64,000 nucleotides of DNA from Phragmites australis (lineage: Eukaryota; Streptophyta; Magnoliopsida; Poales; Poaceae): assembly GCF_958298935.1 (NCBI RefSeq), contig NC_084934.1, forward strand, positions 188,501 through 252,500, given 5' to 3'. The notes under the pieces were generated by a model. The model made no database searches, was not told the origin of the DNA, and worked only from the letters and a program-made list of their open reading frames with translations. Below are positions 33,648 to 47,200 of the stretch, piece by piece (position 1 is the first letter of the stretch; the number at the start of each line of letters is the position of its first letter). Both the position numbers and the translations under genes were made by a program.

Positions 33648-34159
33648 GGACTGAGGCGTCTATTCGAGAATCCACTGCCGGTGAACCCAATGCTGCTGGA
33701 GGCCCTGTCGGCGTGTAACTTCCACGTCTGCCGCAAGAAGCCATAGATCCGGCGTCCTTCACCGAGATCTTTGGCGAGCTCCACTTCCAAGAGAAGCAGC
33801 TCGACCGAGCCGTCCCGCCGCAGCCTGCGCTAGCACTGGTGCTTCGTCCTCCTCTGCACACGGCGTCGTGGCTCGACATCGCCGAGGCCGATAAGAGCAA
33901 GGAGGACTCATTGCTGCAGGCATTCCTGAGGCCCAAGCCCGCGAGCAGCGCGGGGTCCATGAAGAGGAGCGCGAGCTTCTCCATGAAGAAGAGCTCCGCA
34001 TCCATGCTGCGCTGTACCGAGGGGCTTGGCTCCGAGAGCACCGCGGATGCCGATGACATGATCAAGGGCGGCGTCGGCGCCGCGGAGGCCGGGAAACACT
34101 CAACAAGGCGCTCACTGACCGATCCCAATCCGACGGCCCACAAATTCTTGCAGACATGA
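33648..34159 (+). pseudogene. FANTASTIC FOUR-like (FAF) gene relic, frame-shifted
   Basis: The first frame reads GLRRLFENPLPVNPMLLEAL and reaches KKP followed by TAG at about 33747. The next frame continues without loss of sense as IDPASFTEIFGELHFQEKQL, then SWLDIAEADKSKEDSLLQAF, and the block CTEGLGSESTADADDMIKG up to a TGA near 34157. The LC/RCTEGLGSES-type block resembles the conserved core of plant FAF proteins, which influence shoot meristem size. One missing base at the junction explains the frame break. No start codon region and no C-terminal FPPP-type block are seen. The family call is tentative; the pseudogene call is firmer. Confidence 0.5.
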
Positions 34160-35848
34160 CTCAACGCCTGATCGAGAAAGCCACGTGCATTAGGTATGTA
34201 GATTTAATAGTCAGCCTGAGGCAGGTGCACCTGTTAGTTACTGTGCTGGACCTGTTTGGTAATTGGTAGGTACTCGTCGACTATATATACTAGTCTAGTG
34301 TGTTTAATTTGGATGTTAAATTAAAGCAAGGTTCGTTTCAAAACACGTCAGATGCTAAAAGAGAATGTACATGTCAATGGAGTACACGTAAAATTAAAGC
34401 TAGGAATGGAATGATGACGACGTATTTTTGTTCATGCATTTGCTCGTACAGTATAATCGCACTAAAGATGAAGCCAATTTCAATGCTTTCCTCTAGCATT
34501 AATCGGATCCATTGGTGTTAAGAAAAACCTCTTCGCTGGTGGATCATGTATGTATAATTAATGCACGCGGAAAGAAATGTATATATCCGAAGAGAAGAGA
34601 AGAGAAGAGAAGAGAAAAAATGCTATCGGGTATGGAGGCCGATTGGCAAAGTCACCGGGGAGTGGGCGAGCCCGCTGAACCTTGGCGTCGCACACCCTAT
34701 TTATGGATCCTGAAAACTGCAGGTGTTAATATGGAGGACTTTTGTGCATGTGTGAATGCTGATGAATTGCAACTAGAGCTAGCTACAGTATTTGGTTGGG
34801 ATCCGATATATCCATAGAGAGATGAGATCCATGGATGGAGATGGATATATCTCATTCGATTCATTCATGTGGTGATCGAAGCATGCATGCATGCATGCAT
34901 TTATAAATAGATAATAATAATGCATATAAGTTCTCTTCTAATGTTCTAACATAGCTGGTTATTTAGATATTAATTAGGTGTTCACGTAAGAAGAAACTAA
35001 TATGGCAAGTTATTTAAAAAAGAGAGAGATAAAGCTAATTTTTTATAGAAGAAACTAGCTCTTTGAGCAATCCTAGATGATTATAAGATAATAAATTATT
35101 TTGAGAAATCTTAAAAAATAAGCAACACATATGTATACATTAGAAACTATCACAATTTCTTACTCTGTCTCTACTTTAAAATATCATCTAAGAAACAAAG
35201 CATTAGAAGTGATCTAAATAGATAATAATGCTAGGTGATGACAATATATAATAATAATAATGGATCATGTATATATATATATATATGTATTGGCTTAACA
35301 TTTTGATGGGCATCGATAGATCTCCGTCGCCATCCCGTATATCTAAATGAAAAGCTCCTAGCTAAGAGTCGGTCGACCATCCTGCTATATACTATCTACG
35401 GAGTACACTAGTAAGTCGGTCGACCATCCTGCTATATACTATCTATGGAGTACACACACACTTACTCCATATGATTTATTGCTTTTCTTTCCTGTGGCCA
35501 ATATTATGGTGAGTCAACCTGTATTCCTGCCGATATATAGTGGCCGTAAGTACGTAGAAATGAGAACCAAACCACAAGTACTATACTATACGTACGGATA
35601 CAAATTATATTGTACCGTACAATATAAATGTGAATGCATGTCATATCTGATCCCTGTACGTTTTACAATAGGAAAAGAGTAGCAATAGGAAAATAGGGGA
35701 TGTTTTGTGGGCCATGATTGGCGGCTGACTTTGCATGCTTTGCTTTATAGAGTGCTATATGTCGTTGCTTGTCGTTTTCTGTCAATCATTTTGGTCATAT
35801 GAACCCTTTATAGATCCGGGGACACACACATATATGTATATATGTATA

Positions 35849-35934
<86 letters not shown>

Positions 35935-37400
35935 GCATGAAAAAACGATATGATAAGTAAATTTAAACATGCATGATCTGCAAACAACTCAATTGAACCG
36001 AAGAAGATAGATGGATAGATGATAAAGAAGCTGCACTTTACACATCAGCAACAACTCAAGTGAGCTGAGGAAGATAGATGAAGTTGCGCTTTATTTACAG
36101 ATTGGTAGTCTGTCCGTTTGAACATGCATGCATGCAGATGGATTTCTTCTTCGCAGCAGCAGCAGCAGCAGCAGCAGGAGGGGATCGTTTTCTGAGTGTC
36201 GATTTCATGGCCGTGAGCCATCGCTTTGGCCGCTAAATGCGGTTTGGTGCCTCTGGCTCCGGCTTTTTTCAACTCTTAACTGATTTGCATATGGTGCAAG
36301 GTAGCATGTCGTTAACAACGAAATTAAAGCTTGTCTTCTCTTTATTCATCGAGTGTTAGGATGTATAATCAAAATCAAATAGATGTACTAGTATGAAAAC
36401 TCAGTATAAATAAAGTGTGGATGATTAATAATGAAGAAATGCAACAAACTAAATAAATCATATCGTGAATAGATGGGAGTTGAACAGAGAGAAGTTAATA
36501 AGCTAGCTAGCTTTGTAGCTGTACAGTCACTGTACGTACCCTGGTACTCTGTCCTGAAGATACGGTCAGTGTACAGTGTGATTAACTATGACGAAATACA
36601 GAGCTGAGAGTTAATTTGTACACGTAAAGGACACAGCTAGGACAGAATCATTTACTTGTTACAACTAGTCGTTAGTATATGGAGGGGAAGTCCATCCCTC
36701 ACTCCAGTGATTTACTAGGCCGTTGGATATGGAATCAACGCGCGAGCGACTCGTCTCTGCCGCCACATGCTTCTTTGTTTCCTCCGGCACATGCTTCTTT
36801 GTTTCCTCCGGACTCTCGCCTCTGACGCCACATGCTTGATGCTTCTTCCTCTCCTGACCCCTCCCCCATCCCTTGATGCCTCCATCGCCCTCCTCCCTTA
36901 TCATTATCTCCATGACGATAATCCTGTTGTCTCACCACTGGCCCGCTCTACCGCCCGGAGACATAGTGAACCATGTCCCTAACCTCCAAACCCAAATCCT
37001 AATAGCTTGTTAGAGGAACTTCCTGACGCCAGAGACCAAGGGCCAGTTGGTCGAAGCACAAATCATCAGGTATGGCCGTATGGTCAAAAAATATGTGCCC
37101 CCCCGACCACCCCAAAAAATGGCCGGGTGTGTTCTAGAAGTCTCGTAGATGGATGGGTGAAAATACTAATGATCCATACTTATGTTTAAATGTTATTGTC
37201 AATGAGCTGAGCCTAATGGAATAGGCTTGGCAGAAATTAAAGATCAAAATGGGGGTGAGAAAGATGCCTCCATCAGCCTAAATATGACATCATCATCATC
37301 ATCATCCTTCACAACCATGAAGACTTGAGTAAGATGACGCCATAAAGAGACTTGGGAAGCTCACCGCACGTGAGTTTTACATGAATGAAGGGTCATCTTT
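34160..37400. other. Intergenic, simple and short tandem repeats
   Basis: No gene was recognised. Repeats seen are AAGAG(n) near 34590-34616; GCATGCAT(n) near 34881-34900; two copies of a roughly 53-bp unit with GTCGGTCGACCATCCTGC (35370-35455); a TA-rich microsatellite (35823-35931); (GCA)n near 36156-36177; and two copies of CACATGCTTCTTTGTTTCCT near 36763-36805. Confidence 0.65.
35823..35931. repeat. (CA)(TA)(TG)(TA)n microsatellite
   Basis: A compound dinucleotide tract ends in about 68 bp of uninterrupted TA. Frames reading through it (poly-IleTyr) are artefacts. Confidence 0.95.
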
Positions 37401-38700
37401 ATCAAGCTAAAAGAGTATTGCTCTTGCAAGCAAGCAAGACAAGACAAAAATGAAGATGAAAAAAGAATCAATCTCATTTTTAAGTGAAGAAGAAGTTGGT
37501 GATGATGCTGATTTAAGTGAAGATGAAGTTGATCCGAAAGTCATTGAAATTATGAAGGAATTGGACAAGACTTTGAGAAAGATCAACTCCAAAAGCATCA
37601 TAATGACAATCAACTGATGTTATGCATTAAACTTGGGGTTTTAAATACCTCAAAAGGATGAATATCAAGGTTAAAGAAGAGCTTCATAAAGATATAAAGG
37701 GCACATCGTTTAGACAAGTGATCATGGTGTTAAAAGCATCACTTGTGTAGATATGTTTATTTTCTTTGTTTGTACTACCAAGAGGGGGTTTGGGTTTAGT
37801 AGTCTAATTTAGTGTATTTAGGTTATTTATCTAGCAGATGATGCACACTAGGTTTAGCTAGTTCTAATAGATCAAGAGGTAGACCCAGTACATCGAGAAT
37901 TGAAGCCAAAACAAGAGGAAGTGAAGCTATGACAAAGAGGTGATTGAATTGAACTTGTCCCTTGACTTGTCACAAGACAAACTTTCTATAGAGTCTAAGA
38001 TTATAAAAATTGGAGTCTTAAGTAAAAAGATATGGTGGTTGTTTTCTATCGGACTGAAAGCTTGACCCCAAGGACCGATCGATGTTCCGATCTAAGGACT
38101 AGATGTTTCGGTGTTCAGACTAGAATTTTGGGGGCTGGGATTTCAGACCGGATGCTCTGGTGCCTTCGAAGGCCAGATGTTGTTCTGAGACCGGTTGTTC
38201 TGGTGTTCCAACAGCTAATTTTTATAGTCGTTGGCTTCCATGGACTAAATATTTTGGTACCAGGACCAGGTGTTCTAGTTAGTGCATTTTCTATATAGAT
38301 TTATCCTAACGGCTAGTTTTAGAAGTTGGCTCCGGATATACTTTATACATCGATCATTTGAGGTTGCTCACTTCCACTTAAAGGCATAGACATATATTAG
38401 AGAGAGTTGCAGATATGTTGGAACAATCATTGAAGATAAAAAAAAAATGAGCACAAGATTAATGACTTAAGTAGTGTTAGTTTAGACCTAGTGTGTATCT
38501 ATCTAGACGATTAGTCTAGAGTTGGATTAAGTGAGTGATTCACACTTATTACTTTAGATATCTTTTTACACCTAGATAACTTGATAGCAATGAGTCTTAT
38601 GAGACCTTAACCGTGTTTTGTTGAGTGACCGTAAGCTTTATAAGGGGGAGGAGTGACCCTTAGTACAGCCACGAATCAGTACCTTAACAAAGATGACGGT
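37400..38700 (+). mobile_element. Degraded LTR-retrotransposon remnant (gag tail, polypurine tract, LTR-like)
   Basis: From about 37440 a Lys/Glu/Asp-rich reading resembles the C-terminal gag of plant copia elements (SFLSEEEVGDDADLSEDEVD). ACCAAGAGGGGG at 37779-37790 looks like a polypurine tract. The following sequence with repeated GATGTTCCG / GTGTTC(C)AGAC motifs (38070-38280) has the feel of a copia LTR. No second LTR or target duplication is found, so this is a low-confidence call. Confidence 0.35.
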
Positions 38701-39250
38701 GAGTATACGAGTGTGGCTAGTACAAACTTACTTGCTGTTCAGTTAAAGATGCAATTAATACATGCTAGCTAAACTTACGGAAATACATGCACACTGGTCG
38801 CGCGACTCCCGTTCGTGCAAATTATTTTGTTTCGGTTTGTTTCCAGGTAGAGGACAGGCGTAGTACGTAGACCCCGCCCATATATCGATCTCTTTCAGTT
38901 TGCAGGTCGTGGAACTGTGTCCTGTGTTCACACACGTAGATCAGTAACCTTTCTGCCTTGCTTGCTTGCTAGGATAGTGTGATACACGCGCGCGCGCCAA
39001 AGGCAGCGAGCTCTTACTTTTGCCTCGCTCTTACCTCTGCTTCCGAGCAGAGCAGAGGAGAGGATATATATATATATATGTATGGGTATGAGATGAGAAA
39101 GGGAGCTTGGCGGAATCCAACGCACATCCATGCATATCATATCGCGCTGCTTAATTACCGTTAGTGTAATATAAGGAGCTCGGAGGGGGGAGATCGAGCA
39201 GCATCGATCATAAGAATTCCTACTGATCGATCCATCCATATATATGATCG
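38701..39250 (+). promoter_or_regulatory. Putative promoter and 5' leader of the HAK transporter gene
   Basis: Non-coding sequence directly upstream of the transporter start. A TA-rich stretch at 39063-39082 lies 170-190 bp before the ATG and could include the core promoter. No specific regulatory motif can be assigned with confidence. Confidence 0.4.
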
Positions 39251-42200
39251 ATGGCCCAGCTCCAGCTCCAGCTGCAGCTGCAGGTGGCGGGGGCGGAGAG
39301 CTGCGGTAGGAAGGCCAGCAGCTGCTGCTCCGAGGACATGACGGACCTGGAGCGCGCGCTCGAGGTGCCGCTGCCGTCCGGCGTGCAGCGCCAGGACTCT
39401 CTCTACAGGGATGCCTCCAGGGCCGCCGGGGCGAACCACCACGGACAGGATAGCTGGCCGCGCACGCTTCGGCTTGCGTTCCAGTGCGTCGGCGTGCTGT
39501 ACGGCGACATCGGGACGTCGCCGCTCTACGTCTACTCCAGCACCTTCACCGCCGGCATCGCCCACACCGACGACCTCCTCGGCGTCCTCTCCCTCATCAT
39601 CTACAGCTTCCTCCTCCTCACCATCATCAAGTACGTCTACATCGCGCTCCGAGCAAACGACGACGGCGACGGTACGTACAGCTTCCTAGCTCATGACTCG
39701 CTCATCATCTACAGTTAAGCCGGAGGTCAATTGTTAAGTTACATTAACAAATCAATTGTTAACATATGTAATGGATTGATCAACGGAAGAAGGCTCTGTA
39801 CCCAACCAAAAAGACAAAGAAGTGATCGTACTAGCCTCGGCCCTTACTTTTGGGTCCGGGAAAGAAAGAAACATGTTATTTTATTATTGGGATAGTGCCA
39901 CATCGGTTCAGGCGCCGTAGCATAAGTTTCTTTTGGTCCGAAATGATAAACTTATGTCCGAATGGCTTTCATGCTTGGTTTGACCACACTGATGACATGT
40001 ATGTATGACGCATGCAGGCGGGACCTTGGCGCTCTACTCGCTGATCTCTCGCCACGCCAAGGTGAGCCTTGTGCCCAACCACCAGCCAGAGGACGAGCTG
40101 CACCTGGAGCAGAACGATGATGCTGTGCTGGCGGCGAAGGCGTCGTTGCGGGGAAGCCGGCGTCGGACGGTGCAGCTGGCGTCGCCGAGGGAGCGCCGGG
40201 CGCAGTGGGTCAAGGAGCTGCTGGAGACGAGCAAGCCGGTGCGGATCTCGCTCTTCCTGCTCACCATCCTTGCGACGGCCATGGTGATCAGCGACGCGTG
40301 CCTGACACCGGCCATCTCCGTGCTCTCCGCCGTCGGGGGCCTCAAAGAGAAAGCGCCCAATCTCAACACAGGTACTTACCACACGTACGTTAATCTATCA
40401 AATATGTACTGCGTGTACTGATTGACATGACTGAAAGTACTCCAGTAATTAGCCTAGCTTAGGGTTCTCCATCAACTGTGGCTTAGCCTTAGCGTAGTGT
40501 CGACGATCCAAGAAAAGCAGCAAAAATTAAAGGCAGAGTGCCTGATTGATGGACAGATAGATAGCAGCCCTCCGTGCGAATTTAGTTTAGCTTGATATAT
40601 GAGGCTTAATTTTCTGGTATGTATGGTGGCGGACGCACCAAGCAAACCTCTCACTTTCTTCTTCCTTCACTTGGATGGAGATGGAAATTAAACCTTGCTA
40701 GATACATGTATTATTGGATTCGGCCGTCCGGAGAGGGAAACGAAGGGTAGCTTAATGGTTGATAGCAGGAGATATATATACTGTGGAATAGTAGTATATC
40801 GATGGGCCGGTAACAACTTCACATGGATCGTCGGTTGAGCAGTTTGTGTCGTACTTACTTGTGAGCAATTCAATTCCCGGCCAATAGTGGCTTCTGTTGC
40901 GTTGCGTGCACACCTGAAACACTTGGCTCCAAGATAATCAACCTGATCAACCTGCTGCGTCGTCGTCGTCGTCTTCTTCTTCAGTTTTACGCCACAGGCA
41001 CAGCTAGGTCGTCCGTCCGATAGCTGCTGTGTGTTGCCACAGCTTCAAATCAAAATTAATCCTTCACACTGACAGGTAGATAGAGATCGACGCATGGATA
41101 CATTTCTTCTTAATTTTCTCTTTATATATATGTGTGTGTGTGTGTGACCCGCAGCACTGGAACCAACCTCCGAAACACGTTCGTACGGTATGAATCATTT
41201 TCAGAGGATCGGTGCATTTATGTTTAACACACACTCAACTGAAAACGATTGAAACTGCTGCCACAGACACCCTAACCAGGGGTAGAGAGACTGGTGTCCT
41301 GTGACACCAACGACTTTTAGCCAAGCCCACATGTCCATCTTATGCCTACCATTGATAACACCACTGAGCCTTGCAATTGTGAGCCAACCAGGATGGCCAA
41401 TTGTTAGCGAGGCGCGTGTGAATGAAGCAAGCAACGGCAGCACAAAAGAGATACAACTACCCTAGCGAGGTTGCGATTTAATCGATCTTTGCATCGTTTA
41501 TCTCTTCTGCCTCTCGTTTTCTTCATCGACAACGCGATGTCAAGACTATGTCACAACGTGAGGACAGTACAGTAGAGTACAGTAATATGCATGATATGAT
41601 GCAAGTGATTGATGATCGATGTACGTACGGTATGCATAGTGATGATGCATCCATCGACTCTGCAACTAAACATAAACAGCATGCATGCATTACTAAACGG
41701 ATATATATTCCTTTCCTTGGCGCGTGCAGACCAGATCGTGTGGATCACGGTGGCCATCCTGGTGGTTTTGTTCGCGGTGCAGCGTTTCGGCACCGACACG
41801 GTCGGCTACCTCTTCGCGCCGGTCATCCTGCTCTGGCTGCTCCTCATCGGCGGCGTTGGCGTCTACAACCTCGTCAAGCACGACATCAGCGTCCTCCGCG
41901 CCTTCAACCCCAAGTACATCGTCGACTACTTCCGTCGCAACGGCAAGGACGGCTGGGTCTCCCTCGGCGGCGTCCTCCTCTGCTTTACGGGCACCGAGGC
42001 CCTCTTCGCCGACCTCGGCTACTTCAGCATCCGCTCCATCCAGCTCAGCTTCGGCTTCGGCCTCGTCCCCGCCGTGCTGCTCGCCTACATCGGCCAGGCG
42101 GCCTTCCTCCGCCGCTACCCCGAGCAGGTGGCCAACACCTTTTACCAGTCCACGCCGGACACCCTTTTCTGGCCGACCTTCGTGCTGGCGCTCGCGGCGT

Positions 42201-43654
42201 CCGTCATCGGCAGCCAGGCCATGATCTCCTGCGCCTTCGCCACCATCTCCCACTCGCAGGCGCTCGGCTGCTTCCCGCGCGTCAAGATCCTCCACACCTC
42301 CCGCCAGTACCAGGGCCAGCTCTACATCCCCGAGGTCAACTTCCTCCTCGCCGCCGCCGCCTGCGTCGTCACGCTCGCCGCCAAGACCACCGCCGTCATC
42401 GCCGAGGCGCACGGCATCTGCGTCGTCCTCGTCATGCTCATCACCACGCTGCTCCTCACCCTGGTCATGCTCCTCGTCTGGCGGGTCAACGCCGTCTGGG
42501 TCGCGCTCTTCTTCGCCGTCTTCGTCGCGTCCGAGTCCGTCTACCTCTCCTCCGTGCTCTACCGCTTCGTGCACGGCGGGTACATCCCCGTCGCCATGTC
42601 CGCCGTGCTCATGGCCGTCATGGTGCTCTGGCACTACGTGCACGTCAAGCGCTACAAGTTCGAGCTGGAGCGCACCGTCTCGCACGACAGCGTGCGGGAG
42701 CTGCTCGCGCGCCGAGACCTGCTCAGGGTGCCCGGTATCGGCCTCTTCTACACGGAGCTGGTGCAGGGCATCCCGCCGGTGTTCCCGCACCTCGTCGAGA
42801 AGATCCCCTCCATCCACGCCGTGCTGCTCTTCGTCTCCGTCAAGCACCTCCCCGTGCCGCACGTCGACGCCATGGAGCGCTTCCTGTTCCGGCAGGTGGC
42901 CAGCGACAGCAGCAGCAGGGTGTTCCGGTGTGTGGCGCGCTACGGGTACCGGGACCCGCTGGAGGAGGCCAGGGACTTCGCCGCCAACCTGGTGGAGCGC
43001 CTCCAGTACTACATCCGCGACGTCAACCTCTACGGCGTGGACCACCAGCAGGCGGCCTCCAAGGTCAGCTACCCGAGCTCGCGCTGCGACAGCATGACCA
43101 TGGCGCGGGGGAGGTCCACTTCCACCACCAGCCGCGGCGGCAATATGGTCAGTAGCATGCGGCATTCGGCGTCGTACACGGAGAGCCTGGCCCTGGCGCG
43201 GGCCAGGTCGTCGGGGTGCGCCATGGCCATGCCCATGGGTAACATGAACAACATGCACTCGGCGTCGTGCACGGAGAGGGAGAGGGAGCTGCAGCTGGCG
43301 CGCGCGAGGTCGACGGGCATCTTCGCGGAGGAGATGCTGACGCCGGCGGAGTCGTTCTCGGAGCTGGCACGGACCGGAAGCAGCAATATACAGCATGCGG
43401 CGGTGAAGATCAGCCTGGAGGAGATTGCGCGGATCGAGGAGGAGCAGAGGTTCATTGAGAGGGAGATGGAGAAGGGGGTGGTGTACATCCTCGGGGAGAG
43501 CGAGGTGGTGGCGCGCCCGCACTCGTCGCTGCTCAAGAAGGTGCTGGTCAACTACGCCTACGCCTTCCTCCGCAAGAACTGCAGGCAGGGGGAGAAGATG
43601 CTCGCCATCCCAAAGTCGCAGCTGCTCAAGGTCGGAATGTCCTACGAGATCTGA
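39251..43654 (+). CDS. HAK/KUP/KT-family potassium transporter (cluster I-like)
   Basis: It has three exons, 39251-39671, 40018-40371 and 41730-43654, all with GT/AG introns, giving 899 codons plus stop. Residues 85-94 read GDIGTSPLYV, the family signature in the first membrane helix, and the exon 1/2 junction restores DDGDGGTLALYSLISRHAK. Exon 3 supplies the remaining hydrophobic helices (e.g. GVLLCFTGTEALFADLGYFS) and the long cytosolic tail ending VLVNYAYAFLRKNC ... VGMSYEI. These proteins mediate K+ (or Na+) uptake at plasma or vacuolar membranes, and cluster I includes high-affinity HAK1/HAK5 and HAK4-type members. The tail has an unusual duplicated Ser/Arg/Ala-rich insert (43157-43318). 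No disabling changes are seen. An in-frame ATG at 39338 is an alternative start. Confidence 0.93.
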
Positions 43655-44237
43655 TCTGATCTGGTCTCATCGATACATGCGTTGCATGCATCATTTAGCA
43701 TATATGCATGCTGCCTCTTCCTTCGTCTTCAGATTGATTATATTAATTTGGTGCTCGATACACTACTAGCTAACTATGTATATTGCTGTTGGTCACTTGA
43801 CCTCAACCTTCCTAATTAACTATAGTAGTTTCTCCCTTCTTTCTCTTTGTCATCGCAAAGATCGATATCAGGTGAGCTGAAAATTACCATCGCCACGTCC
43901 CACTTGTCAGCCTCGCACGCGATAATTCTTTTCCGTTCCATAGGCTATGTGCATCGGCTATAATACATACGTATAAATCAATCATCAACTATGTGCATAC
44001 TTTATAGGCTGGTACTGACTTTTAGGGGAAGGAACATGTACGTGGAAGAGGACAATCTTATGTAAGAAATATAAATAGGAAGCAAAAATATCGAAACAAG
44101 CAACATGGCCGGAGACGGCAAGGGAGGTGCTGGGCTGGAGACGCTGGTCCAGAGCCGTAGGTCAAGGTGGCGAAGGGGTTGGAGAGGCCGAGGAGTGCAC
44201 GTCGTCGAGGCGGTGGAGGAACCAGAGGATGGACCTA
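43655..44237. other. 3' flank of HAK gene and short GC-rich spacer
   Basis: The 3' UTR probably covers the first few hundred bases. A short GC-rich segment (44105-44237) is interrupted by the large LTR insertion and resumes at 48611. It has no recognisable product. Confidence 0.5.
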
Positions 44238-47200
44238 TGTCACACCCGATTTTTCAAAAAAATAATCAAATGTATTCCACGTATATACCAGGATCAGTTT
44301 CACTATACATACAGTGACATTATTAATAATATATAGTTCTATATCGAATAAAAAAACTTTATTGAAATAAATACTATAGTTTATAAGACTGCAGCGAAAG
44401 AACACAGGATCTTCTGAGCACACCACAGGCAATCGACTGGGAGCAACGCGACCCGGAACGCTCTGTCTTCATATAGCCTTTCAGCTTCCTTGATTTTGAT
44501 GAGGTCTTCTCTAACTGAGCAATATTTATTATTGAAAATAGCAAGTGTGAGTACATATTGTACTCTGCAAGTGTAGGAAAGTATGACATCAGGCTTAAGT
44601 CAAGAAAGAGTTAGACACCGATTTACTGCACTAAGCAACCTTAACCTATAACTCCCAGAATCAGGCATCCTATTTACTAAATGTGAAGACACAACTTAAA
44701 CAAGAAGAACAGCTCATCAGATTCTATCCAACTACTAAACTCACCAGATATTCCATATCCGGCTACCATAACTCACCAGGTAATCCCATTACCTGGCTAC
44801 CCGACCATCCATACCAGAACCCTGATCCCAACTATTGAAGAAGAAGTCCAAGCCGCTCTTGACCGTGAGCACGACAGATCGATCACTTTTATACTCTGCA
44901 GAGTTTGCACACTTTACCCATGAGTCGTGATTCCTGTTTTGCTTCACACTTTCGGGGTGTAGAGCCAGGGTCTCACTATAAGGCCTTTACAAAGCGCCTC
45001 CAAATTCATATGCACCCACTAAGGTTTCACCGCTAACAGGGATTTCATCCACTGCAGAGGCCCCCTCTTATGTCACTCAACCGTCCACTGGTGCATACAA
45101 AATATGGATGACATCTAATTAATTGGCCAGACCGTACCCATATAAGCCTCGTGGTTGCGCTGTTCAGCCATGTTACAGGCTTCAAGAACCAGTCCTTAGG
45201 ACCCCACACAGGAACAGACACATTCCCATCGTGCGGTATAACACATGCGCCTTCATGTACCAATCCACATACTAACCATTCTGTTAGAATCCATATACCA
45301 TGTTACTATAAGATTAACATACCCAATTCTTGTTGCATAAATATTAGTAAAGATTAATATTTACCCCAACCATGACAGCAATTAGCATATCTACCTTTCA
45401 TTTCCCATGATTCATCAACAGCGACAAGGATAATCATACAAAATATAGTAAACCCTAATCATGAGATTTCAAATTAGACAAGCATGCAAGAAGGATAAAC
45501 AATTAATATAAAAGTCCTAAAATAGGTGCAAGATGTTCAATGACATTTGCCTAGCTGCTGCTCAGTGATATTCGTAAACTCGGTTCTGGCATATCTTGAG
45601 GTCTTGACTTTGTAGATCATCAATTTCCAAACTGTTGCTCTTGGAGATCCTTGTATTGCTTCGGAACATAGTCGTCTACTCGCAGGAACAACCGAAAAAA
45701 GAGAAAACATAAATAATTAAGAACAGTACATCAAACAGAGGCATCACATCATAGAAAAAACTCTATGTTAGATATGATACGATATTTAGGGGAATTCATA
45801 GAGTGTTGCTTGGATTTGAATGATATTTAGGGGAATTCACAAGATTTGAATAAATGATTTTGTTTGAATAATAAGGGTTGGAATAGAATTAACTATAGAA
45901 GGCAGAGGCTAATGTGTAAATATCCTAAACAGGAAAGTAAAGATAGAAATAAAGGATCTCCGGAGGGGTTATTTGGGATTCTCACCAAGAAAGTGAAATC
46001 AGAGAGCAGAGTAGGGGAGTTTGGCATGGAGGAGTCGGCCGACGGTGGGTTCTCGGCGTCGCCGGTGAGGGAAAAGGCTCGGGGTTGTCAGAGATGGTGC
46101 AGACGGGGTCGCATCGCAACCATGAACTCATGAAGGGCTCGGTTTGACCTGAGGTACAGAAGGACACGCACACCAGCGAGCTGAAGGCGGCGAAGTGCAC
46201 GATTAGATGGCGATAGCAATAGCAATCACTGATGTTGACATTGGGCAATAATGGTGTTTCAACAAATCAAGGAGAGCACGGGCATAGAATGCGAGAAGAC
46301 AAGCTCGATTTAATGGTTGTTCATGTGAGAGAAGTTCCGAGGTAGCGGCAAAAGAGAGACGAACGATCCCAGGTTCGGAGGTGACCGCGCACAGACACAG
46401 CGAAAAAGACGTGCACATTCTCGGAGATTGGCTGTGACATGTAAGAAACAATTTGAATAAAAATATTCATATTTTCTGGAACACGATTCTGTAGTGATGG
46501 TTTGGATAAGGCTTCACTTGAGAAGGAGATCGATTGGTTGGAACTTTGGCGAGATTGCGCAACGATGTTGGAAGTTAGGATCGTGTTCCTAGTGGTGTCG
46601 CTGCAGATGCGAGAAAACCTTCATGTGGCCACACAGAAGATGTGATGGGACACACCATGATGTGGTCGGTGCATCCAAACAGCTCCTGGATTGACGGGGA
46701 ACGTGAATACATTCCGGGTGCACGCGTAGAACACTCACACACATGGGGGCAGCGGTGTAGAGACCACAAAATCATTGGCGTCGGTGCTCTTCTGGCTGAA
46801 CTACTTTTAGGGATTGTTTAGGATAACTAAGGGCACATCTCTGCCAAAGGGATCGATGATTGAAGCTCCGGTTCTCCAGAGAACGCGGCTGACATTCTAG
46901 GTACCCAGAACGTGTAAGGGACTGGGCAACAGGGATTGCAACGTTGAGAACGGGGGCTCTATTGTAGCTTTGGATAAACTGATTTTGGGAGGATGTAGAG
47001 GACTAGTAGGGGCACGTCTCAGCCAAAGAACTCGAGGATTGGAGTGCTAGTTCATCGGGGAACGCGATTTGAATCCGTGCTGCACACGCAAAACTCCAGA
47101 CTGGGCAGCGGGCATGATGATCGTGATTCCGGTGGCGTTGCGGCTCTAATGGACAAACGGCTTGGTGAGGGTGTGTGGAACATCCAGGGGTACGTGCTAG

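Noticed and set aside
35735..35970. Frames with poly-IleTyr on both strands
   Set aside because: They translate the TA microsatellite.
41548..43155. 535-codon plus-strand frame overlapping HAK exon 3 in another frame
   Set aside because: Arg/Pro/His-rich shadow of exon 3 with no domain; the HAK frame has family motifs and splice continuity.
41693..43522. 609-codon minus-strand frame opposite the HAK transporter
   Set aside because: It is a by-product of GC-rich third positions in exon 3; low-complexity His/Glu/Arg composition, no domain, fully opposite a clear gene.
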